Shown: positions 26,401-34,235, counted from the first letter of the stretch. The stretch: DNA of 64,000 bases from JANQOH01 sp965201155 (GCA_965201155.1 OZ241752.1:2232001-2296000); one strand, 5' to 3'. Numbers and translations are program-made. Notes: generated from the letters alone by a model not told the origin.

Positions 26401-27935
26401 CGCCGCATCACGACATCTATTCGATCGAAGATCTGGCGCAGCTGATTTACGATCTGAAACAGATCAACCCGGATGCGCGGGTCTGTGTGAAGCTGGTTGC
26501 GCGCACGGGTATCGGCACCATTGCTGCCGGCGTGGCGAAGGCGAATGCCGACACCATTCTGATTTCCGGTCATTGCGGCGGCACCGGTGCGAGTCCGCAG
26601 AGTTCGATTCGCTATGCCGGCATGCCGTGGGAGGTCGGCCTGGCAGAAGTAAACCAAGTGCTGACGCTCAATCGGCTGCGCCACCGCGTGCGGCTTCGTG
26701 TTGACGGCGGTCTCAAGACCGGGCGTGATGTGGTGATCGCGGCGCTGCTGGGCGCCGAGGAATATGGTATCGGCACGGCGGCGTTGATCGCCATGGGCTG
26801 CATCATGGTGCGGCAGTGCCACTCCAACACCTGCCCGGTGGGGGTGTGTACCCAGAACCCGAAATTGCGTGAGCATTTCACCGGATCGCCGGAGAAGGTG
26901 GTCAATTTGTTCAGCTTCCTGGCGGAGGAAGTGCGCGAGATTCTTGCCGGATTGGGTGCGCGCACGCTGGATGAGGTGATCGGGCGGACGGAGTTGCTGC
27001 ATCAGGTGAGTCGTGGAAATGCGCATCTGGACGATCTGGACCTGAACCCGTTGCTGGTTCAGGCGGATCCCGGCGAGCAGGGGCGTGTCAGCACGATTTC
27101 GGGCCGCAACGAAGTGCCTGATACGCTGGATGCGCTGATGGTCAAGGATGCGGGGGGCCTGTTTGCCGACGGCGAGAAAATGCAGTTGGCGTACAATATC
27201 CGCAATACGCAACGGGCCATTGGCACGCGGTTGTCGTCGATGATCACCCGGCGTTTCGGGATGGACAAGCTGCAGCCCGGCCATATCACGGTGCGCTTGC
27301 GCGGCTCGGCGGGGCAGTCTCTGGGCGCCTGGGCGGTCCGGGGGTTGAAGCTGGAAGTGTTTGGCGATGCCAATGATTATGTCGGCAAGGGGCTTTCCGG
27401 CGGCATGATCGTGGTGCGTCCGGCCACATCGAGCCCTCTGGCGTCGAATGACAACACGATTATCGGCAATACGGTGCTTTACGGCGCGACGGAGGGCCGG
27501 CTGTTTGCCGCGGGGCAGGCGGGGGAGCGGTTTTGCGTGCGAAATTCGGGCGCAGAAGCGGTGGTTGAAGGGTGCGGGGCCAATGGTTGCGAGTATATGA
27601 CCGGCGGTATCGCCGTCATGCTCGGTCCGGTAGGAGACAATTTCGGCGCTGGAATGACAGGTGGAATGGCGTTTGTCTACGATTCAGATGGCAGCTTCGA
27701 GACCAGAGTCAACGCGGAAACGGTAATGTGGCAGCGCCTGTCGAGCCGATACTGGCATGGGGTGCTGCATGGGCTGGTGGTTGATCACGCGCAGGCCACG
27801 GGCTCGCGTTTTGCGCATACCCTGCTGACGGATTGGGACAATCAGGTGGCCAAGTTCTGGCAGATTTGCCCGCACGAAATGGTGGAGCGTTTGCCGTACC
27901 CGCTTTCGGACGCTCCGTTGGCGCAGCGCGCGTGA
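23439..27935 (+). CDS. gltB: Glutamate synthase large subunit
   Basis: Transfers the glutamine amide to 2-oxoglutarate. The translated protein is 1498 residues; a 21-residue propeptide precedes Cys22 of SCGVGFVAAIDG, the N-terminal nucleophile exposed by processing. Then come the class II amidotransferase domain (to about 430, with FHQRYSTNTFP and the RNGLRPMRY loop), the central domain, the FMN/2-oxoglutarate domain (SGHCGGTGASPQSSI) with the 3Fe-4S cysteines in CIMVRQCHSNTCPVGVC, and the C-terminal beta-helix. ATG 23439 has GAGGAG 8 bp upstream. It is co-transcribed with gltD and intact throughout. Confidence 0.97.
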   Translation: MTQRDYVSENGLYRAEDERASCGVGFVAAIDGKARRSVVEAGVAALKAVWHRGAVDADGKTGDGAGIHVQIPQDFFEEHITNTGHEPRGGGVAVGMVFLPRTDLGAQEACRVIVETEILEFGYSIYGWRQVPVNSDAIGEKALATRPEIEQIMIANDRGIPDDRFERDLYLIRRRIEKAVLAVHITDFYICSLSCRSVIYKGMFLAEHIDDFYPDLLDQRFVSSFAIFHQRYSTNTFPTWKLAQPFRVLAHNGEINTLLGNINWSRAHETRMETPGFGEHLEDLKPIIQHGSSDSAALDAVFELLVRTGRSVPETQILLIPEAWENSESLPEARRALCSYANCVMEPWDGPAAVAATDGNWIVGGMDRNGLRPMRYAVTRDGLLIVGSEAGLVPIKEADMVKKGRLGPGEMIGVDLRSGTLFRDGKLKDMIAAEWPYGAWVDKIMPLDSLIENRRDETPNLEPDVLRRRQVLFGWSLEEIELILQPMVEDRKEPVGSMGDDAPMAVLSEHYRGLHHFFRQNFSQVTNPPIDSLRERRVMTLKTRLGNLGNVLDRSPEQTQLLQLESPVLTNGEFAAMRVYMGERAHFINCTFDAHGGPSALSDALESIRRAAEDAVRGGCEHLILSDEDVGPDRAPIPMILAAGGIHSHLVRENLRTYVSINVRSAECLDVHYFAVLIGVGATTVNAYLAQETVADRYRRGILSGVSLDEAVAAYKEAVDNGILKIMSKMGISVLSSYRGGYNFEALGLSRTLVARFFPGMPSRISGVGLPGLQHMVLAQHERAFAAGVAVVPVGGLYRYRHGGEAHGFDGRLMHDLQRAVANDSYATYRDYSAGVGLLPPINVRDLLDFSYAETPAPLDSVESITNIRRRMVAPGISLGALSPEAHETLSIAMNRIGAKSDSGEGGEGAERFVPYANGDNACSAIKQIASGRFGVTAQYLNNCQEIEIKMAQGAKPGEGGQLPGFKVSPDIARLRHSTPGVTLISPPPHHDIYSIEDLAQLIYDLKQINPDARVCVKLVARTGIGTIAAGVAKANADTILISGHCGGTGASPQSSIRYAGMPWEVGLAEVNQVLTLNRLRHRVRLRVDGGLKTGRDVVIAALLGAEEYGIGTAALIAMGCIMVRQCHSNTCPVGVCTQNPKLREHFTGSPEKVVNLFSFLAEEVREILAGLGARTLDEVIGRTELLHQVSRGNAHLDDLDLNPLLVQADPGEQGRVSTISGRNEVPDTLDALMVKDAGGLFADGEKMQLAYNIRNTQRAIGTRLSSMITRRFGMDKLQPGHITVRLRGSAGQSLGAWAVRGLKLEVFGDANDYVGKGLSGGMIVVRPATSSPLASNDNTIIGNTVLYGATEGRLFAAGQAGERFCVRNSGAEAVVEGCGANGCEYMTGGIAVMLGPVGDNFGAGMTGGMAFVYDSDGSFETRVNAETVMWQRLSSRYWHGVLHGLVVDHAQATGSRFAHTLLTDWDNQVAKFWQICPHEMVERLPYPLSDAPLAQRA

Positions 27936-27965
27936 ACGCAGAGGCTACTGCGCGGCGCCGGAGGA

Positions 27966-28163
27966 TTATTCGTCGCTCGTGAGTTTGTTGAAGGCGCGGC
28001 GCAGGGCGCGGCCGGCGGCGCGCGGGCGATCCGGTGCGCGAGCGATCTGGCGGACTTCATTCATGGCGGTGTTTGCTGCCTGCGCGGATTTTTTTCGCAC
28101 AACGGGGCTGGCCGCCAGTTTGCGTACGCCCATACGAATGAGGTGGCGCATTAGCAGAGTCAC
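27966..28163 (-). CDS. Small basic protein of unknown function
   Basis: A 65-residue Arg/Lys-rich soluble protein (MGVRKLAASPVVRKKSAQ and RAAGRALRRAFNKL). I do not recognise a family. Its ATG overlaps the stop of the CobW-like gene by 4 bp (ATGA, 28160-28163), which suggests a real, translationally coupled gene rather than chance. It converges on gltB, 30 bp away. Function unknown. Confidence 0.6.
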   Translation of the reverse strand: MTLLMRHLIRMGVRKLAASPVVRKKSAQAANTAMNEVRQIARAPDRPRAAGRALRRAFNKLTSDE

Positions 28164-29179
28164 AGTGCGGCCGCCAGAGTCGTGGGGTCGAGGCCGCGCC
28201 CGCCGATAAAGACGAGACGACCGGCGCGTTCTTCATCCGGGCGCCAGTCGCGGTCGAAATAGTGCTGGAAGCGGTCTCCGACGCCCTGCACGACAAGTCT
28301 CATATCGCGTCCATCCACGGCCAGAGCGCCCTTGATGCGCAGGATGTCGTGCGCGCGGGCAAGGTCGCGCAGCCGCTCGATAACCGGTTCCGGCGCCGGC
28401 ACGCTCGGCATGTCGAGGTGAAAGCTGGTGAAATCGTCGTGATCATGGTCGTCGGCGCCGTCATGGTGAGACGGGCGTTGTGCGAGGTCGTCCTCAGCGG
28501 CCGCGTCGAGGCCGAGGAGGACAGCACGGGGGGCCGCGCCGTGGGCGCTGCGCACCAATTTCACACCCGGGCGGACGTCGGCGGCGATGCGCGCTTCGAG
28601 GTCCGCGAGTTCGGAAGCGTCGACGAGATCGGTCTTGTTGAGCAGCACCATATCGGCGCACGCGAGTTGGTCATCGAACAATTCGGTCAGCGGGCTGTCA
28701 TGATCGAGGGTTTCGTCAGCGGCGCGCTGAGCTTCCAGCGCTGCCATATCGGCGGCAAAACGGCCGTCGGCAAGGGCGCGGGAATCGAGCACGGTGATCA
28801 CGCCGTCCACCGTTACCCTAGTGCGCACTTCGGGCCAGCCGAATGCGCGCACGAGGGGCTTGGGCAGGGCGAGGCCGGAGGTTTCTACGACGATATGGTC
28901 GGGCGGAACGGGCCGGGCGAGCAGCGCTTCCATTGCCGGCAGGAATTCGTCGGCTACCGTGCAGCATATGCAGCCATTGGCGAGTTCGACGATCGTGTCG
29001 GCGCAGTCCGGGTCGGCGCAGCCTTCCAGCAGGCCGCCATCGACGCCGATATCTCCGAATTCGTTGACGAGGACTGCAATTCTCTTGCCGCCGGCGTCGC
29101 CCAGCAGGTTCTGGATTAAACTGGTCTTGCCGGCGCCGAGGAAGCCGGTGACGACGGTGGCGGGAATCCTGGCGGGCAC
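28160..29179 (-). CDS. CobW/COG0523-family GTPase, putative metallochaperone
   Basis: A 339-residue GTP-binding protein. Walker A is GFLGAGKTS (12-20), the family metal-binding CxCC motif is NGCICC (Cys70, Cys72, Cys73), the guanine specificity motif is NKTD, and a His/Asp-rich linker (HHDGADDHDHDD) lies before the CobW C-terminal domain. These proteins insert or deliver metals such as cobalt or zinc; which metal cannot be told. I chose GTG 29179, 5 bp after the stop of the aldolase gene, with CGGAG upstream, because it gives the usual short N-terminus MPARIPATVVTG; an ATG at 29302 would overlap the previous gene by 118 bp. No cobalamin genes are nearby. Confidence 0.88.
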   Translation of the reverse strand: MPARIPATVVTGFLGAGKTSLIQNLLGDAGGKRIAVLVNEFGDIGVDGGLLEGCADPDCADTIVELANGCICCTVADEFLPAMEALLARPVPPDHIVVETSGLALPKPLVRAFGWPEVRTRVTVDGVITVLDSRALADGRFAADMAALEAQRAADETLDHDSPLTELFDDQLACADMVLLNKTDLVDASELADLEARIAADVRPGVKLVRSAHGAAPRAVLLGLDAAAEDDLAQRPSHHDGADDHDHDDFTSFHLDMPSVPAPEPVIERLRDLARAHDILRIKGALAVDGRDMRLVVQGVGDRFQHYFDRDWRPDEERAGRLVFIGGRGLDPTTLAAAL

Positions 29180-29184
29180 GGGTT

Positions 29185-30090
29185 TCAGGACTCCGCGGCC
29201 ATGGATTGGGCCGCCATCAATCCCAGCGCGGTCATACGGCGGCGCAGTTCGCGGTCCTGTTCCGGCGTCAGGGGCGCGCCGGGGGGCCGCGGTGTGCCGC
29301 AATCCAGCCCAAGCCGGTAGCCGACGGCGGCTTTCAGGATGGGGTGGAAGTGGGCAATTTCGAAAAATTCGACGACCTTGATGCCGCGGTCCTGCGCGGC
29401 GAGCGCCCGTGCGTGGTCACCGGCGGCGAAAGCGTCGCGCAGTTCCACCCAGTATTCGGGTGCGATACCGGGCCAGCCATCGACGACTCCGACGGCGCCC
29501 ATGGAGAGGGCGGCGAGGGTCCAGTTGGCGCGGCCGATGAAGCAGTCCAGCCCCATATCCACGAACGGGCGGACGTGGCCGAAGTTGAGCGCGGAATGTT
29601 TGAGGCCCGTCAGCTGCGGGACTCGGTCGTGGATTTTAGCCATCAGGGCGGGAGTGATTTCGACGCCGGTGGCGCTGGGGAGGTTGTAGGCGAAGAACGG
29701 GCGATCGGCGGCGGCGGCAACGGCGCGGTAATGTTCGACAATGGCGTCGTCGGTCTGGGCGTAGAAGAACGGCGGCACGCAGCAGATTGCGTCGACGCCG
29801 GCCGCGGCGGCGTATTCGGCCATGGCGGCGGCCCGTCTGGTGTTCGGGGCGCCGACATGCATGATGGTTCTGGCGCGCCCGCGGCTCTGGTTGACGACGA
29901 TCTCGGCGATGCGGTTATTTTCGGAGTCATCCAGGAGCACGCTTTCGCCGCTGCCGCCGGCGACCCAGAAGCCATCGATACCGGCCTGAATATTGAACTC
30001 GATGACCTCGCGAAGGGTGTTTTCGTTCAATTGATGATCTGCCGTCATCGGCGTAATCAGCGCCGTATAGACGCCGTGAAATTCGCTCAT
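29185..30090 (-). CDS. DapA/NanA-family Schiff-base aldolase, substrate unknown
   Basis: A 301-residue TIM-barrel protein of the dihydrodipicolinate synthase superfamily, which condenses or splits pyruvate adducts. The entry motif is GGSGESVLL (family GxxGE), with the catalytic tyrosine in FFAYNLPSATG and the Schiff-base lysine in LTGLKHSALN, so it is likely active. ATG 30090 has a GGGAGACGAAAA stretch upstream and the normal start MSEFHGVYTALITP. It heads an operon with the CobW-like GTPase and the 65-residue protein and is divergent from an oxaloacetate decarboxylase 86 bp away. True DapA, N-acetylneuraminate lyase or a sugar-acid aldolase are all possible; isolation from lysine genes argues against DapA. 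Confidence 0.82.
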   Translation of the reverse strand: MSEFHGVYTALITPMTADHQLNENTLREVIEFNIQAGIDGFWVAGGSGESVLLDDSENNRIAEIVVNQSRGRARTIMHVGAPNTRRAAAMAEYAAAAGVDAICCVPPFFYAQTDDAIVEHYRAVAAAADRPFFAYNLPSATGVEITPALMAKIHDRVPQLTGLKHSALNFGHVRPFVDMGLDCFIGRANWTLAALSMGAVGVVDGWPGIAPEYWVELRDAFAAGDHARALAAQDRGIKVVEFFEIAHFHPILKAAVGYRLGLDCGTPRPPGAPLTPEQDRELRRRMTALGLMAAQSMAAES

Positions 30091-30176
30091 TTTTCGTCTC
30101 CCGGTCGGGTTCAGGGATATTGGTCGAAAGCGCGGCACGGGGCAAGCGGCGGCGCAAAAACCGGGGGGAGGAAGTA

Positions 30177-31031
30177 ATGGCACGCTGGACCGAACGCAGG
30201 GAACGCTTTCGCGCTGTGCTGGCGGGCGGTGAGTGCGTTCATCCCGCCTCCGTCCATGATCCGATATCGGCGCGGCTGGCGGAGGATCTGGGATTCGAGA
30301 TCGGGATGTTTGCGGGGTCGGTGGCGTCGATGACGGTGCTGGGGGCGCCGGACCTGATCGTTCTGACCTTGTCGGAGCTGGCGGATCAGGCGCACCGCAT
30401 TTGCCGGGCGGGAGCACTGCCGCTGATGGTGGATGCGGACCATGGTTACGGCAATGCGCTGAGTGTGATGCGCACTGTGGAGGCGCTGGAAAATGCGGGC
30501 ATCTGCGGATTGTCGATCGAGGATACGGATTTGCCGCCGTCGCGTGACGGCGGGGCGCGGTTGATCTCCCTGGAAGCGGGCGTGGGCAAGGTTCGGGCTG
30601 CGCTGGCGGCACGCGCCGACTCGCGGCTGGTAATTGCCGGGCGCACGGGCGCCGCGGGGATCACCGGAGTGGAGGATGCGATTCGGCGGGCTCGCGCCTA
30701 TAAGGCTGCGGGTGCGGATGCGATATTCCTTACGGGGGTTCGCTCGGCTGATGATCTGGCGAAATTGTCGGGGGCGCTGGCGGGGCCGCTCATTCTTGGC
30801 GGGTCGGCGGAGATGGGTCTTGACCAGGCCGGTTTGGCCTCACGCGGGGTGCGGATTGCGCTTCAGGGGCATCAGCCGTTCGCGGCGGCTGTCGCGGCTG
30901 TAGAGCGCACGCTGGCGGCGCTGCGGCGCGGTGATTCGCCTGCCGAGCTGGAGGGGATTGCCGACTGCGAGCTCATGGCGCGCGCGACCCGCAGCGCCGA
31001 TTACGACCGCTGGAGCAAGGATTTCCTGTGA
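30177..31031 (+). CDS. Oxaloacetate decarboxylase, PEP mutase/isocitrate lyase superfamily
   Basis: The 284-residue protein closely follows the layout of the Pseudomonas oxaloacetate decarboxylase of the PEP mutase/isocitrate lyase superfamily: HPASVHDPISARLAEDLGFE, FAGSVASMTVLGAPD, then DADHGYGNALSVMRTV with the Mg-binding acidic residues and GLSIEDTDLP. The enzyme makes pyruvate and CO2 from oxaloacetate using Mg2+. ATG 30177 has the strong site GGGGGGAGGA. It is divergent from the DapA-family gene, and both would act around pyruvate. Other superfamily members such as carboxyvinyl-carboxyphosphonate mutase cannot be ruled out by eye. Confidence 0.83.
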   Translation: MARWTERRERFRAVLAGGECVHPASVHDPISARLAEDLGFEIGMFAGSVASMTVLGAPDLIVLTLSELADQAHRICRAGALPLMVDADHGYGNALSVMRTVEALENAGICGLSIEDTDLPPSRDGGARLISLEAGVGKVRAALAARADSRLVIAGRTGAAGITGVEDAIRRARAYKAAGADAIFLTGVRSADDLAKLSGALAGPLILGGSAEMGLDQAGLASRGVRIALQGHQPFAAAVAAVERTLAALRRGDSPAELEGIADCELMARATRSADYDRWSKDFL

Positions 31032-31080
31032 GATTGTTTCCCGAATAGTGATTTGCCGCGCGGTGATTTGCGGCGGGTGT

Positions 31081-31563
31081 TCACGAGGCGAGGCGATTTT
31101 CCAGTTCGGCAGCGGCCTGGTCGATCAGTGTGTGGTCGGTATTTTCGTCCATTTGCGTGGCGATCACATGGGCGGCGGCAGCGATGGCGGTATCGATGAC
31201 GGCGGCCTGGAGGTCGGCGGCGGCGGTGGCCTCCATGCGGGCAATTTTCTCTTCGGCGAGGCGGGTACGCCGGGCCAGTTGAGCAGCGGCGCGGTTTTCC
31301 GCCTCCCCCGTGATTCGTTCCGCTTCTTCGCGGGCCTGATTGAGGATGGTTTCTGCTTCGCGTGCGGCTTCGCGTTGCCGGCGTTCGGATTCCGCGAGCA
31401 GGTTTTGTGCTTCTTCCCGCAGGCGGACGGCCTCTTCGAGTTCGGCGCGCACGGATTCCGCACGCTGGTCGAGTCTGTCGACGAGAAACGCCCAGAGGCG
31501 GCGTCCGAAGAGCCCCAGGAAGAGGAAGAACGCGGCGGCCACCCAGAAGGATTCGTCGAACAT
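31081..31563 (-). CDS. atpF: F0 ATP synthase subunit b
   Basis: A 160-residue peripheral-stalk protein with one N-terminal membrane helix (WVAAAFFLFLGLFGRRLWAFL, about 7-27) followed by a long charged coiled coil rich in Glu, Ala and Arg. It is the last gene of the F0 operon, 5 bp after the b' gene. Together with b' it forms the heterodimeric stator found in Alphaproteobacteria and phototrophs. It converges on the oxaloacetate decarboxylase gene 49 bp away. Confidence 0.93.
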   Translation of the reverse strand: MFDESFWVAAAFFLFLGLFGRRLWAFLVDRLDQRAESVRAELEEAVRLREEAQNLLAESERRQREAAREAETILNQAREEAERITGEAENRAAAQLARRTRLAEEKIARMEATAAADLQAAVIDTAIAAAAHVIATQMDENTDHTLIDQAAAELENRLAS

Positions 31564-31568
31564 CTGCG

Positions 31569-32045
31569 TTATTCCCCGGCGAGAGTCGCGGCGATTGCCG
31601 ATTGAGGCGGGTTTATGCCTGCGACCTTGATGCTAGCGTGGCGGACGAGGTCCGCGACATGGTCCTGCAGTTCGGCCCGGGCGCGAGCGGTGGCGGCGGT
31701 GATGCGTTCTTCCGCCTGTTTCTCCTCGTCGTCGAGGCGGGCGGTGAGCGCGGCGTGCTGTTGCTCCGCTTCTGCCGCTGCGGCCTGGGCGGCATCGGTG
31801 GTGAGCCGGTGGGCGTCGTTGCGGACGGTTTCCATGGCCTGTTCGTAGGCGGTTTGCGCTGCTTCGGCTTCGCGGCCCAGTTCTTCGGCGCGGGCCAGAT
31901 CGGCTTCGATGCGTTCGCTGCGCGCCTGCAGCACTTCGCCGACGCGGGGCAGGGCGAGCCGCGACACGATCAGGTAGAGCACGCCGAAAGCAATCGCGAG
32001 CCAGAACAGCTGCGGCAGGAAAGTGGCGGCGTCGAGTTGCGGCAT
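31569..32045 (-). CDS. atpF': F0 ATP synthase subunit b'
   Basis: A 158-residue stator subunit: it starts MPQLDAATFLPQLFWLAIAFGVLYLIVSRLALPRV, the b' hallmark (no basic residues before the helix), then a coiled coil with QARSERIEADLARAEEL. Two adjacent non-identical b-type genes are normal here and not a recent duplication. It is 27 bp downstream of atpE and co-transcribed with it. Some annotations name it atpG or atpX. Confidence 0.93.
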   Translation of the reverse strand: MPQLDAATFLPQLFWLAIAFGVLYLIVSRLALPRVGEVLQARSERIEADLARAEELGREAEAAQTAYEQAMETVRNDAHRLTTDAAQAAAAEAEQQHAALTARLDDEEKQAEERITAATARARAELQDHVADLVRHASIKVAGINPPQSAIAATLAGE

Positions 32046-32072
32046 GGGTTTTCCCTGCGGTCCCGGCGCCGG

Positions 32073-32297
32073 TTAGAGAAACAGGATGAGGAATGCGATC
32101 AGCAGGGCAAAAAGCGCGATCGCTTCGGTGAGGGCGAAGCCGAGGAGCACATTGCCGAATACCTTGGGCGCGGCGGCTGGATTGCGCGCGGCGGCAGACA
32201 CGAAATTGCCGAAGATATTGCCGATACCGATGCCAACGCCGGCGAGGGCGATGGTGGCGAGACCGGCGCCGATCATTTTTGCCGCTTCAAGTTCCAT
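32073..32297 (-). CDS. atpE: F0 ATP synthase subunit c
   Basis: A 74-residue two-helix hairpin. Helix 1 is glycine-rich (ATIALAGVGIGIGNIFGNF); helix 2 has the ion-binding carboxylate Glu58 in LLGFALTEAIALFALL; the polar loop is AAARNPAAAPK. There is no Na+-type Gln/Ser signature that I can see, so a proton-driven ring is expected. It lies 70 bp after atpB and 27 bp before b'. Confidence 0.95.
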   Translation of the reverse strand: MELEAAKMIGAGLATIALAGVGIGIGNIFGNFVSAAARNPAAAPKVFGNVLLGFALTEAIALFALLIAFLILFL

Positions 32298-32367
32298 GAT
32301 GAGTCCTTTCGGTCGGGGGAAGTTGCGGGGAGCCGATGTTCCGCGGGTGTGGGTATCGGCGAGTCAT

Positions 32368-33126
32368 CTAGTGATGCAGGTGCAGTGCGTCGTTGAGGTA
32401 GAGGCAGGACAGCACGGCGAACACATAGGCCTGCAGGCAGGCGATGCCGATTTCCAGGCCGGTGAGGGCGACGATGAGTGCGAGCGGGGCCCAGCCGCCG
32501 ATGAAGCCGAGGGCGATCACGAAACCGCCGAAGACTTTCAGCATGGTGTGTCCGGCCATCATGTTTGCGAACAGGCGCAAGCTCAGGCTGACCGGGCGCA
32601 CGAAATAGGAGAGCACCTCGATGGGGACGAGGATGATCAGCAGGGGCGCGGGTACACCTTCGGGCACGAACAGCTTGAGGAAGCGCGCACCGTGGCGGGC
32701 GAAGCCGATGATGGTTACGCCCACGAACACGAGGGCGGCCATGGCAAAGGTAACGATGATGTGGCTGGTGAAGGTAAAGCTGTAGGGGATCATGCCCAGC
32801 AGGTTGCCGAACAGGATGAACATGAACAGGGTGAAAATGAAGGGAAAGTAAGGTTTTCCGGCGTTGCCAACATTGTCGCGCACCATGTTGGCGATGAACT
32901 CGTATGACAGTTCGGCGACGGACTGGAGGCGTCCCGGGATCATGGCGCGGCCCCGGACGCCGGCGGTGAACAGGAGCGTGACGAGGGCAACGGCGATGGT
33001 CATCCAGAGGGCGGAATTGGTGTAGCTGAGGTTGAGGCCGCCGATATGGATGGGCAGCAGCTCGTGGATTTCGAACTGTTCGAGCGGGCTGTGTCCGCCG
33101 GCGCTGGAGTCGTGTGGTGTTGCCAC
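32368..33126 (-). CDS. atpB: F0 ATP synthase subunit a
   Basis: A 252-residue membrane protein with five or six helices forming the proton half-channels against the c ring. The essential arginine lies in VSLSLRLFANMMAGHTML. The N-terminus LEQFEIHELLPIHIGGLNLSYTNSALWMT is typical of alphaproteobacterial AtpB. It starts 15 bp after atpI and precedes atpE by 70 bp. The F1 genes are not in the window, as usual for this group. Confidence 0.95.
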   Translation of the reverse strand: MATPHDSSAGGHSPLEQFEIHELLPIHIGGLNLSYTNSALWMTIAVALVTLLFTAGVRGRAMIPGRLQSVAELSYEFIANMVRDNVGNAGKPYFPFIFTLFMFILFGNLLGMIPYSFTFTSHIIVTFAMAALVFVGVTIIGFARHGARFLKLFVPEGVPAPLLIILVPIEVLSYFVRPVSLSLRLFANMMAGHTMLKVFGGFVIALGFIGGWAPLALIVALTGLEIGIACLQAYVFAVLSCLYLNDALHLHH

Positions 33127-33141
33127 GCGCAGTTATCCTGT

Positions 33142-33507
33142 CTAGCTTTCGTTGCCGCTGCCGCCGGGGCCGAATCCGGCCCTGACGAGTGCGCGCCAGG
33201 TGTTGAGAGCGCCGGCGCCGGCGCCCATGAAGAAAAAGATGATAGTGAGCACGGGCGCCGTGCCGAGCCATCGGTCCAGGCCATATCCGATTGCGGTGCC
33301 GACGCCGACACCGGCGACCATTTCCACGCCAATTCTGAGCGCCATCCCGAGGCTGCCCTGGTTGTATTGCGGGGATTCGGCCCGAGTTGGCGCGATACGA
33401 CTGGATTCGCGGGCGCGCCGCACTTGTTCGAGCAGGCGCCGAGGCGCGTTGCGATCATCCCCCGGACCACCGCTCACGCCACCCTCCGCGTCTGTCATTA
33501 TGCGCAC
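33142..33507 (-). CDS. atpI: F0 ATP synthase assembly protein AtpI
   Basis: A 121-residue membrane protein with two hydrophobic segments (MALRIGVEMVAGVGVGTAIGYGLD and LTIIFFFMGAGAGALNTW) after a basic N-terminal tail. It is the first gene of the F0 operon, 15 bp before atpB. AtpI assists assembly of the c ring and Mg2+ uptake in other bacteria. The operon promoter should lie in the 305 bp between this start and the divergent speH gene. Confidence 0.88.
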   Translation of the reverse strand: MRIMTDAEGGVSGGPGDDRNAPRRLLEQVRRARESSRIAPTRAESPQYNQGSLGMALRIGVEMVAGVGVGTAIGYGLDRWLGTAPVLTIIFFFMGAGAGALNTWRALVRAGFGPGGSGNES

Positions 33508-33570
33508 ATTACGGACAGGGCTGTTTCCCTGTCAAGAGATGTGTTCGGGCGGGGGTTCGGTGTGTGCGGC

Positions 33571-33608
33571 CGAATAAAGTGGGATTTGCCGGGATTCGCC
33601 GGGTTTTG
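33571..33608 (+). repeat. Triple GGGAT box, copy B
   Basis: CGAATAAAG is followed by TGGGATTTGC, CGGGATTCGC and CGGGTTTTG, three GGG units at an exact 10-bp period. It is nearly the same as the reverse complement of 1971-2008. Period and core match the TGGGN-N5 form of MraZ operators. Reading rightward, it points to speH, 205 bp away. Confidence 0.55.
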
Positions 33609-33676
33609 TGCGTGATGTTTTCGTTCGGATCACTTTCTTGGGTCTCTTTGTGCACGGTGATATGGCACAGAAAAGA

Positions 33677-33691
33677 AAACAATAACAGAAC
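33677..33691 (-). promoter_or_regulatory. LexA-like site GTTC-N7-GTTT
   Basis: On the minus strand this reads GTTCTGTTATTGTTT, one base from the alphaproteobacterial LexA repeat GTTC-N7-GTTC, and it shares the core TTCTG[C/T]TATTGTT with 1866-1880. In both places it is inverted relative to the neighbouring GGGAT box. No SOS gene follows. Confidence 0.33.
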
Positions 33692-33812
33692 ATTACGGTA
33701 TTTGCAAGGGTTTTCAGCGGGGTCGGGGGATGCGGCGGTGCGAACGGGGCCTTGCGCGGGTGGGGCAAGTGCCCTAATCGGCGCGTTCGTCCTGCGGGTT
33801 CGGAGGTGCGCT

Positions 33813-34235
33813 ATGTGGGGGCAGCATCTGATTATCGATATGGCAGGTTGCGACGCCGGCGCGATCCGGGATCGCGACTCGATTGCCGGCTTTTGCCGCG
33901 AGCTTGTGGCGGCCATTGGCATGACTCCGCATGGCGGGCCGCAGATTGAGCATTTTGCGGCTCATGCGCCGGACGCGACCGGTTATTCGCTGGTTCAGTT
34001 GATCGAGACTTCGAGCATCACCGCGCATTTTGCGGAGAAGCGCGGCGAAATCTATCTGGATATCTTTTCCTGCAAGGTGTTTTCGGAGGCGGCGGCGCTG
34101 CGTGTTTGCCGCGGCCATTTCCGTCCGACAGCGTGGTCAATGACCCGTTTGGGGCGGCAGGCCGGGGAAGCGCCCGAAATACGCAGTTTCTCGGATGGTT
34201 CGGTGGATGCGCCGCCGGCAAGTTCCGCGGCCTGA
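33813..34235 (+). CDS. speH: S-adenosylmethionine decarboxylase, prokaryotic proenzyme type
   Basis: Makes decarboxylated SAM, the aminopropyl donor for spermidine synthesis. The 140-residue proenzyme starts MWGQHLIIDMAGCD and has QLIETSSITAHFAE, with the self-cleavage serine at 67 or 68 (becoming the pyruvoyl group), His72 and Cys87 in DIFSCKVF as likely catalytic residues. The last 20 residues are a variable tail. ATG 33813 has GGAGG 6 bp upstream. No speE is adjacent; folD converges 13 bp downstream. Confidence 0.88.
   Translation: MWGQHLIIDMAGCDAGAIRDRDSIAGFCRELVAAIGMTPHGGPQIEHFAAHAPDATGYSLVQLIETSSITAHFAEKRGEIYLDIFSCKVFSEAAALRVCRGHFRPTAWSMTRLGRQAGEAPEIRSFSDGSVDAPPASSAA

Larger units (their letters stand above)
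33508..33812. other. Intergenic region atpI-speH (305 bp)
   Basis: No gene is seen. The region must hold the divergent promoters of the F0 operon and of speH. It contains the second copy of the composite element: a triple GGGAT box at 33571-33608 and a LexA-like 15-mer at 33677-33691, separated by 68 bp. An AT-rich stretch (33661-33710) lies within the second part and may be promoter DNA. Confidence 0.6.

Noticed and set aside
31563..31569. Recent duplication of atpF
   Set aside because: The b and b' genes differ as expected for the ancient heterodimeric stator of Alphaproteobacteria.
33692..33812. SAM-sensing riboswitch upstream of speH
   Set aside because: I could not fold a known SAM aptamer core here, and the leader is short.
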